Of a DNA stretch of 11,303 nt, positions 6,801-11,303 are shown in pieces. The number at the start of each line of letters is the position of its first letter. Within the stretch, counting starts at the first letter, position 1. Position numbers and translations under genes: made by a program. The notes under the pieces were generated by a model. That model was not told the origin of the DNA. It did no database searches and saw nothing but the letters and a program-made list of their open reading frames with translations. Origin of the DNA: an uncultured Oscillospiraceae bacterium (GTDB lineage: Bacteria > Bacillota > Clostridia > Oscillospirales > Oscillospiraceae); contig CAAERF010000176.1 in NCBI GenBank assembly GCA_900758315.1, positions 1 to 11,303 of the forward strand. Reading direction: 5' to 3'.

Positions 6801-8084
6801 TTACTTGCGGTAAGTGATCTCGTGGCGCTTGGGACCGGTGGAGACCATGGTGATGGGGACTTCGATTTTGGATTCCAGGAAGTCCACATAGCGTTTGGCG
6901 TTTTCCGGCAGCTGATTGTAGTCGGTGACGCCGCGGATGTCGGTTTTCCAGCCGGGCAGCGTTTCAAAGACCGGCTTTGCCAGCCCCAGCTTGTTGGGAA
7001 CCGGGAAGGTGTCGGTGACCTGGCCGTCAATCTCATAGCCCACGCAGACGGGGATTTTGTCCAGATAGCTCAGCACGTCCAGACAGGTGAGTACCACCTG
7101 CGTAGCGCCCTGAACCATGCAGCCGTACTTGGTAGCCACGGTGTCAAACCAGCCCACCCGGCGGGGACGGCCGGTGGTGGCGCCAAATTCGCCCTTGTCG
7201 CCGCCTCTGCGGCGGAGCTCATCGCCGGCCTCACCCTCTACCTCGCTGATAAAGGGCTCGGTTTTGGAGCCCACGCAGGAGGAGTAGGCCTTGGTGACGG
7301 CGAACACGTCCTCGATGGCGGTGGGCGGGATGCAGGCGCCGACGGTGCCGAAGCCGGCCAGCGTGTGGGAGGAGGTGGTCATGGGGAAGATACCCAGATC
7401 CGGGTCCTTCATGGAGCCCAGCTGACCCTCCAGCAGGATGGTCTTGCCCTCCTTCAGGGCCTGATGGACGAAGGTCACTGCGTCGCCCACATAGGGGCGG
7501 ATCAGTTCCCGGTGCTCCATCAGCTCGTCAAAGAGCGCCTGGGGATCCAGGGGAGGCTTGTGGTACAGGTGCTCAAAGAGCACGTTTTTCAGGTCGCAGG
7601 CGGCGGTGAGCCGTTCCACCAGCCGCTTTTCGTCAAACAGGTCGCAGACCTGAATGCCGATTTTCGCGTACTTGTCGGAGTAAAAGGGAGCGATACCGCT
7701 CTTGGTGGAGCCAAAGGCCTTACCGGCCAGCCGTTCCTCCTCATAGGAGTCCTGGAGTACGTGATAGGGCATCAGCAGCTGTGCGCGTTCGGATACGATC
7801 AGATTGGGGGCGGGAACGCCCTGGTCCGTAATGCTCTTCAGTTCGGCCACCAGCTTGCGCACGTCCAGCGCGACGCCGTTGCCGATGATGTTGGTGATGT
7901 GAGGATAGAAGGAACCAGAGGGCAGAATATGCAGAGCAAATCTGCCGTAGTCGTTGATAATGGTGTGGCCGGCGTTTGCGCCGCCCTGGAACCGGATGAC
8001 CACGTCAGAGGTTTCCGCCATCATATCCGTGATCTTGCCTTTCCCTTCGTCACCCCAGTTTGCGCCTACGATTGCTTTTACCAT
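6801..8084 (-). CDS. purA: Adenylosuccinate synthetase (divergent clostridial-type variant)
   Basis: PurA catalyses GTP-dependent condensation of IMP with aspartate to adenylosuccinate, the first committed step to AMP. The 427 residues are the normal length. The phosphate loop is GANWGDEGKGKITD with catalytic Asp12, followed by GGANAGHT with catalytic His40. The IMP/GTP region EFGATTGRPRRVGWFDT and the C-terminal ISTGP-type motif (VSTGPKRHE) are present. Two conserved blocks differ from the E. coli type: STKSGIAPFYSDK stands where TTGRGIGPAYEDK is usual, and EGQLGSMKDPDLGIFP replaces EGAQGTLLDIDHGTYP. I recall similar blocks in other clostridial PurA proteins, so this looks like a lineage subtype and not decay. 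The ATG at 8084 is preceded on the minus strand by AAAAAGGAG. It is transcribed from its own promoter and ends at the hairpin shared with gatB. Asp12 argues against the phage 2-aminoadenine enzyme PurZ. Confidence 0.95.
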   Translation of the reverse strand: MVKAIVGANWGDEGKGKITDMMAETSDVVIRFQGGANAGHTIINDYGRFALHILPSGSFYPHITNIIGNGVALDVRKLVAELKSITDQGVPAPNLIVSERAQLLMPYHVLQDSYEEERLAGKAFGSTKSGIAPFYSDKYAKIGIQVCDLFDEKRLVERLTAACDLKNVLFEHLYHKPPLDPQALFDELMEHRELIRPYVGDAVTFVHQALKEGKTILLEGQLGSMKDPDLGIFPMTTSSHTLAGFGTVGACIPPTAIEDVFAVTKAYSSCVGSKTEPFISEVEGEAGDELRRRGGDKGEFGATTGRPRRVGWFDTVATKYGCMVQGATQVVLTCLDVLSYLDKIPVCVGYEIDGQVTDTFPVPNKLGLAKPVFETLPGWKTDIRGVTDYNQLPENAKRYVDFLESKIEVPITMVSTGPKRHEITYRK

Positions 8085-8150
8085 GATGTTTAAGACTCCT
8101 TTTTAACGCAGGGGAAATCAGTTCAAAGGTTCTGGAAACAGAACACACAC

Positions 8151-8179
8151 ATTATACGGAAAAACAGGGGAGAATGCAA
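8151..8179 (-). promoter_or_regulatory. Probable purA promoter
   Basis: On the minus strand a perfect TATAAT (8156 down to 8151) lies 17 bases after TTGCAT (8179 down to 8174), which matches TTG of the -35 consensus. Transcription would start near 8144, about 60 bases before the purA ATG. A 6-bp hairpin (8129-8144) would then sit at the very 5' end of the mRNA. I see no recognisable PUR-box or purine riboswitch in the short leader. Confidence 0.6.
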
Positions 8180-8198
8180 GGGCGGAGTGGTAGAAATA

Positions 8199-8837
8199 TC
8201 AACAAATCCGAAGTGCTTCGGCGGAAAAGGGCAGAGAAAGCCGGAAAAAATCCTCTTTGCGCCGGGAATTTAGCACAGTAGGCCAAAAACAGAGTAATTC
8301 GTCTTTGGTAATGGTGAAGGAAAGTCGGCGGCCGCGGTGGCCCGGTCCTCGGCGTTTCTGTTCCCTGGCCGCCTTACGGGCACGGGTGAGCAGGGAGGGC
8401 TGCCGCCTTTTTTTCGGGGCAAACCGTTCCAGTGGGCAGAACAGCCCGGTGCGCAGATCCCAGACCTCACCCTGCCACCGCAAGACCAGCGGCGTCTGTC
8501 CGTCGGTGACACGCCAGGTCCAGGACAGGCTCCAGAGGTCGTCGGATAAGTAGGTGGTCTCCCAGGTCAGTACGGCCTCCAGCGGCGTGAAGGGCAGGGC
8601 GTTGGCGTGGGCCAGCTCTGCCATCACGCCGGCCTGGACCCGAAGTCGGGTGCGGCAAGCTTTTTGCACCGCCTGTTCCAGATGGCGGTAGTAGCGGTTG
8701 ATGCGGTTTTGGGCTCTGGCGGAGATGCCATGGATTTGAGGCAGTTGGCAGGTGAAGTGGAGGACCAGCTCTCCCTGATGGTCCAGGTTTTCCTCCGTGC
8801 AGCGTTCGGTCAGCTGTACCGGCGCGGTGTGAAGCAT
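8199..8837 (-). CDS. Uncharacterised protein, weakly DUF3298/RsiV-like
   Basis: I do not recognise this protein with certainty. The start at 8837 is chosen because AGGAGGG lies six bases upstream. The frame stays open further upstream to 8975, but that extension would begin without a ribosome binding site and run through the divergent promoter. The product is 212 residues with no signal peptide or membrane segment. Residues 25-55 (LHFTCQLPQIHG, then a helix with INRYY) and 121-140 (WQGEVWDLRTGLFCPLERF) resemble the strand and 'fDL.tG..l.dlF' patterns of DUF3298/RsiV-type extracellular domains, but this copy would be cytoplasmic. Residues 142-171 form a very basic stretch (PKKRRQ, ARKAAREQKRRG, HRGRR), unusual for that family. 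It is divergent from yerC across 131 bp and ends 114 bp before purA. It is probably a real gene, judged by the ribosome binding site and gap-filling position. The function is unknown. Confidence 0.75.
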   Translation of the reverse strand: MLHTAPVQLTERCTEENLDHQGELVLHFTCQLPQIHGISARAQNRINRYYRHLEQAVQKACRTRLRVQAGVMAELAHANALPFTPLEAVLTWETTYLSDDLWSLSWTWRVTDGQTPLVLRWQGEVWDLRTGLFCPLERFAPKKRRQPSLLTRARKAAREQKRRGPGHRGRRLSFTITKDELLCFWPTVLNSRRKEDFFRLSLPFSAEALRIC

Positions 8838-8845
8838 AGCAATCC

Positions 8846-8859
8846 CTCCTATACAGGAG
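8846..8859 (-). promoter_or_regulatory. Small hairpin covering the ribosome binding site of the 8199-8837 gene
   Basis: On the minus strand CTCCT, GTAT and AGGAG form a perfect 5-bp inverted repeat whose 3' arm is the core of the Shine-Dalgarno sequence for the ATG at 8837. If folded in mRNA it would hide the ribosome binding site. It is short and could be chance. Confidence 0.4.
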
Positions 8860-8900
8860 TTTATGAAGCAGACGAAAAAGGGTGCGTTTTGAAAAAAAGG

Positions 8901-8929
8901 TTTACTTTTATACGTTAGAATGATAAAAT
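8901..8929 (+). promoter_or_regulatory. Probable promoter of the yerC-methyltransferase group
   Basis: TTTACT (8901-8906, 4/6 match to the -35) and TAAAAT (8924-8929, 5/6 match to the -10) are spaced by exactly 17 bases in the only AT-rich stretch between the divergent genes. The expected start is near 8936, about 33 bases before the yerC ATG. No equally good promoter was found for the divergent minus-strand gene. Confidence 0.65.
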
Positions 8930-8968
8930 AAGATATTCGATATGCGGTTTTCACGCAGGAGGGATAAC

Positions 8969-9310
8969 ATGTCAAAGGTATTTGGCAAAGAGCCGAGTAT
9001 GAATCTATATAAAACCATTCTGGAGCTGAAGGATCTGGACGAGTGCTACCGCTTTTTCCAGGACCTGTGCACGGTGTCTGAGCTGCGGGCCATGGAGCAG
9101 CGCTTTGACGTGGCGGTGCTGCTCCAGAAGGGGATGATTTACAACGACATCCTGGAGCAGACCGGTGCCAGCAGCGCCACCATTAGCCGGGTCAACCGGG
9201 CCCTGAACTACGGCGTCGAGGGCTATCACCAGGTGTTCGCCCGCACCCTGGGCGAGGAATACGTAACTTCCCCGGCGGAGAAACTGAAAAAAGGGAAGCA
9301 GAAAAAGTGA
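8969..9310 (+). CDS. yerC: YerC/YecD family TrpR-like DNA-binding protein
   Basis: This is a small cytoplasmic helix-turn-helix protein related to the Trp repressor superfamily. The regulon of YerC-type proteins is poorly known. The ATG at 8969 is preceded five bases upstream by AGGAGGG (8957-8963). An in-frame ATG at 8942 lies before that site and is rejected. The product is 113 residues, normal for YerC. The conserved segment TVSELRAMEQRFDVAVLLQK (35-54) is the TrpR-fold core, and YNDILEQTGASSATISRVNR (58-77) is the helix-turn-helix, whose recognition helix carries the family's S.ATISRVNR pattern. The C-terminus is a lysine-rich tail. The stop overlaps the start of the next gene as GTGA, so the two are translationally coupled. 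Tryptophan binding should not be assumed, because only the fold is shared with TrpR. Confidence 0.9.
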   Translation: MSKVFGKEPSMNLYKTILELKDLDECYRFFQDLCTVSELRAMEQRFDVAVLLQKGMIYNDILEQTGASSATISRVNRALNYGVEGYHQVFARTLGEEYVTSPAEKLKKGKQKK

Positions 9311-10089
9311 GCGCCTATGAAGGGCTGGCCCGGTTCTACGACGGCCTGACCCGGGATGTGGACTATGTCCAGTGGGCGGACTGGTATCAGAGCTGGTTTA
9401 CCCAGAGTCAGGTGCCGGTCCGCATCGTATTGGACCTGGCCTGCGGCACCGGGACGGTGACCTGTCTGCTGGCTCAGCGGGGTTACAGCATGATCGGCGC
9501 GGACCAGTCCGCCGAGATGCTGGCCGAGGCCTGGGAGAAGGCCATGGAGCTGGACTGCGAGCAACCGGTGTTTCTCAACCAGCCGGCGGAGGAGCTGGAC
9601 CTGTACGGCACCATTGACGCCTGTGTGTCCAGTCTGGACAGCCTCAACTATGTGACTGAAGAACCGGTGCTCCGGGAGGCCTTCCGGCGGGTGCACACCT
9701 TTCTGATGCCCGGAGGCTACTTTCTCTTCGACGTGCTGGCGGCGGACCACCTGCGGCAGATGGACGGCCAGATGTATGTGGACGAGACCGACAACGTGTT
9801 CTGTCTCTGGCGAACGGAGTACCGGCCGGAGAGCCGCACGGTGGTCTACGGCATGGACCTGTTCGAGCGGGACGGCGACTGCTGGTACCGGGAGCAGGAG
9901 GAGCACACCGAGCGGGCCTGGACCCATGAGGAACTGGAGCAGATGCTGCGGGAGGCGGGATTCGTCTCCGTCCAGCGCTATGGCGGCATGGACCGGCATC
10001 CGGTCAGTGAGATGGACCGCCGCATTTACTACGTCTGCGTCAACGGCGAGGGAGGACAGACTCCGGGACAGTGCCCGGCGCAGCAGTGA
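9307..10089 (+). CDS. Class I SAM-dependent methyltransferase, substrate unknown
   Basis: This is a predicted cytoplasmic methyltransferase of the Methyltransf_11/25 type. It starts at GTG 9307, overlapping the yerC stop (GTGA). The start has only a modest upstream AAGGGAAG, consistent with dependence on coupled translation. The 260 residues begin with the common YEGLARFYDGLTRDVDY segment. Motif I is VLDLACGTGTVTCLLAQRG (41-59), which binds SAM. Asp66 in GADQS is the acidic residue expected to hold the ribose, and a motif near DACVSSLDSLNY (115-126) follows. The C-terminal half (about 145-240) has the LREAF, PGGYFLFDVL and WTHEELEQMLREAGF elements usual for this group. The last 15 residues are low-complexity. 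Small-molecule or protein substrates are both possible and the sequence does not decide. It lies 58 bp before hslO. Confidence 0.9.
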   Translation: MSAYEGLARFYDGLTRDVDYVQWADWYQSWFTQSQVPVRIVLDLACGTGTVTCLLAQRGYSMIGADQSAEMLAEAWEKAMELDCEQPVFLNQPAEELDLYGTIDACVSSLDSLNYVTEEPVLREAFRRVHTFLMPGGYFLFDVLAADHLRQMDGQMYVDETDNVFCLWRTEYRPESRTVVYGMDLFERDGDCWYREQEEHTERAWTHEELEQMLREAGFVSVQRYGGMDRHPVSEMDRRIYYVCVNGEGGQTPGQCPAQQ

Positions 10090-10101
10090 GAGAACAGACA
10101 G

Positions 10102-10128
10102 CGGGTCAGCCTGTGGTTGGCCCGTTTT
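10102..10128 (+). terminator. Terminator-like hairpin between the methyltransferase gene and hslO
   Basis: CGGGTCAGCC (10102-10111) pairs with GGTTGGCCCG (10115-10124) using two wobbles, with a three-base loop and four T residues (10125-10128). It looks like a weak intrinsic terminator or a partial attenuator. The hslO ribosome binding site begins only six bases later, leaving no room for a promoter in between. Confidence 0.55.
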
Positions 10129-10147
10129 ACAAATGGAGGAAATTGCG

Positions 10148-11032
10148 ATGGCAGATCAAATTGTCAGAGTTATCACATCGGATGGCGCGGTGATGGCCTC
10201 GGCTATCACCGGGAAAGCGCTGGTAGAGCAGGCCCGGCAGATTCACAAGACCCTGCCCGTGGCCACTGCAGCCCTGGGCCGGTCTCTGATGGCGGCGTCC
10301 ATGATGGGCAACCAGCTGAAAGGCGAGGAGAACTCCCTCACCTTGCAGATCAAGGGCGGTGGCCCACTTGGGATGATTACCTGTGTCAGCGACGCCGAGG
10401 GCAATGTCCGAGGCTATGTGAGCAATCCCTTTGTGGACCTGCCCCGGAAGGAGAAGGGCAAACTGGACGTGGGCGCGGCCGTGGGAACCGACGGCAGTCT
10501 CACTGTAATCAAGGACCTGGGCATGAAGGAGCCCTATGTGGGCAGCGTGCCCCTGGTCAGCGGTGAGATCGCCGAGGATGTCACCGCCTACTTCGCCGCC
10601 AGTGAGCAGTTTCCCACCGCATGCGCCCTGGGCGTGCTGGTGGACGTGGACCAGTCGGTGAGTGCCGCCGGCGGCTACCTGATTCAGCTGCTGCCCGGAG
10701 CGGATGACGCGGTAATCGACAAGGTGGAGCGGGGCATTCAGGAGACCGGCTATGTGAGCCGGGCGTTCCAGGAGGGCGTCACGCCGCTGGAGCTGGTGCA
10801 GAAGGTGCTACGGGAGTTTGAAGTGGAGATTCTGGAGACCACGCCGGTGGAGTACCGCTGCTATTGCAGCCGGGAGCGGGTGTGCGGAGCGCTGATCAGC
10901 TTGGGTGCCGAAGAACTGGAGCAGATGATCCAGGAGCAGAAGGGTGCGGAGCTGAGCTGCCAGTTCTGCGGCAAGACCTATCGTTTCACAGAAGCGGAAC
11001 TGCGGGAACTGGCGGAGTCTCTGAAAAAATAA
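10148..11032 (+). CDS. hslO: Redox-regulated molecular chaperone Hsp33
   Basis: Hsp33 is a cytoplasmic holdase activated by oxidative unfolding. A zinc-bound cysteine switch oxidises, the linker unfolds and client proteins are bound. The ATG at 10148 follows GGAGG (10135-10139), and the 294 residues are full length. The N-terminal core begins DQIVRVITSDG and contains GNVRGYVSNP (85-94), typical of the family. The redox zinc domain is complete, with Cys238 and Cys240 (CYC) and Cys271 and Cys274 (CQFC), followed by the usual CGKTYRFTEAEL. Five of its six cysteines other than Cys79 lie in or near this domain or at Cys159. An in-frame extension upstream to 9776 runs inside the methyltransferase gene in another frame and is not used. 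It may be read from the yerC promoter through the hairpin at 10102-10128. No hairpin terminator is visible after the stop. Confidence 0.95.
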   Translation: MADQIVRVITSDGAVMASAITGKALVEQARQIHKTLPVATAALGRSLMAASMMGNQLKGEENSLTLQIKGGGPLGMITCVSDAEGNVRGYVSNPFVDLPRKEKGKLDVGAAVGTDGSLTVIKDLGMKEPYVGSVPLVSGEIAEDVTAYFAASEQFPTACALGVLVDVDQSVSAAGGYLIQLLPGADDAVIDKVERGIQETGYVSRAFQEGVTPLELVQKVLREFEVEILETTPVEYRCYCSRERVCGALISLGAEELEQMIQEQKGAELSCQFCGKTYRFTEAELRELAESLKK

Positions 11033-11055
11033 CGGTATAAAAACTGGAAAAATGG

Positions 11056-11084
11056 TTGACAAAGATGGGAAAGTTCGTTATAAT
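11056..11084 (+). promoter_or_regulatory. Consensus promoter of the tRNA-Val/tRNA-Asp cluster
   Basis: TTGACA (11056-11061) and TATAAT (11079-11084) are both perfect hexamers, separated by the optimal 17 bases. This is the strongest promoter in the window, as expected for stable RNA. Transcription should start near 11091, about 24 bases before the first tRNA, in a leader that holds only short possible pairings (CCTC/GAGG). Confidence 0.93.
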
Positions 11085-11114
11085 GAACCTCGCTGTTTGA
11101 GGAAAGCGGACAAC

Positions 11115-11191
11115 GGGAGCATAGCTCAGCTGGCTAGAGCACATGCCTTACAAGCATGGGGTCACAGGTTCGAGTCCTGTTGTTCCCACCA
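11115..11191 (+). tRNA. tRNA-Val (anticodon TAC)
   Basis: The cloverleaf is complete. The acceptor is GGGAGCA with TGTTCCC (one G-T pair), the D stem GCTC/GAGC, and the anticodon stem CATGC/GCATG with loop CTTACAA. The anticodon TAC reads valine GTN codons. The T stem is ACAGG/CCTGT with loop TTCGAGT. The discriminator is A and the CCA end is encoded (11189-11191). A 34-base spacer without features separates it from the next tRNA. Confidence 0.97.
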
Positions 11192-11225
11192 TTTCTGTTA
11201 ACACAGCCTGCGATGGAATGTTTAT

Positions 11226-11302
11226 GGCCCGGTAGTTCAGTTGGTTAGAACGCTAGCCTGTCACGCTAGAGGTCGTCGGTTCGAGCCCGATCCGGGTCGC
11301 CA
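11226..11302 (+). tRNA. tRNA-Asp (anticodon GTC)
   Basis: The cloverleaf is complete, ending one base before the window edge. The acceptor is GGCCCGG with CCGGGTC (one G-T pair), the D stem GTTC/GAAC, and the anticodon stem CTAGC/GCTAG with loop CTGTCAC, giving anticodon GTC for Asp GAY codons. The T stem is GTCGG/CCGAT with loop TTCGAGC. Discriminator G, the aspartate identity base, and an encoded CCA follow. It is one of the two tRNA types the upstream AspS2 would charge. Confidence 0.97.
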
Positions 11303-11303
11303 A

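Noticed and set aside
6801..8084. PurZ-like 2-aminoadenine synthetase
   Set aside because: The GDEGKGK loop keeps the catalytic Asp that PurZ enzymes lack, and there is no phage context.
6660..8093. 477-codon open frame on the + strand
   Set aside because: It is antisense to the whole of purA, has no ribosome binding site and begins inside gatB. Long antisense frames are common in GC-rich genes, and the protein shows no recognisable motif.
8838..8975. Upstream extension of the 8199-8837 gene to a start at 8975
   Set aside because: It would read through the divergent promoter region and past a strong ribosome binding site placed for the ATG at 8837. The added residues look like translated AT-rich spacer.
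9776..10147. Upstream in-frame extension of hslO
   Set aside because: It lies within the methyltransferase gene in a different frame and gives Arg/Thr/Ser-rich shadow sequence. The ATG at 10148 has a good ribosome binding site and matches the Hsp33 N-terminus.
1..11303. Mobile elements, CRISPR repeats, prophage or defence genes
   Set aside because: I found no transposase, integrase, direct-repeat array or cargo-type genes. The tRNA genes at the right edge could serve as an attachment site, but no integrase or duplicated tRNA end is in the window.

Overview
The window looks like core chromosome of a Gram-positive anaerobe of the class Clostridia, most likely in or near the Oscillospiraceae. 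This is inferred from GC-rich codon use, strong AGGAGG-type ribosome binding sites, a bacterial V-type (NtpA-D style) ATPase, a T-box leader, an archaeal-type AspRS coupled to GatCAB, and a clostridial-looking PurA. I see no phage, transposon, CRISPR or defence genes. The genes are compact, intact and mostly of known function.

Layout. (1) 1-1723: end of a V-ATPase operon on the + strand, with the 3' part of subunit B (ntpB) and complete subunit D (ntpD), closed by a terminator. (2) 1800-6783: a tRNA-dependent asparagine biosynthesis operon on the + strand. It has a promoter, a T-box riboswitch with apparent specifier AAC (Asn), its leader terminator, then aspS2-gatC-gatA-gatB, ending in a perfect bidirectional hairpin shared with convergent purA. 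(3) 8201-6801: purA on the - strand with its own promoter. Upstream on the same strand (8837-8199) lies an unrecognised protein gene with a weak resemblance to DUF3298/RsiV-type domains. (4) 8901-11032: a + strand group of a YerC/TrpR-like regulator, a class I SAM-dependent methyltransferase overlapping it by 4 bp, and the redox chaperone Hsp33 (hslO). (5) 11056-11302: a perfect-consensus promoter driving tRNA-Val(TAC) and tRNA-Asp(GTC), at the edge of a tRNA cluster that may continue beyond the window.

How the genes work together. The best-supported unit is the T-box operon. AspS2 carries His and Pro at the two anticodon-binding positions that mark non-discriminating AspRS, so it should make Asp-tRNAAsn, which GatCAB then amidates to Asn-tRNAAsn. 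The leader appears to sense uncharged tRNAAsn, not tRNAAsp, so the operon would be switched on by shortage of its own product. This architecture has known relatives in clostridia and is not a new system. The least explained parts are the 8199-8837 protein and the yerC-methyltransferase-hslO grouping.
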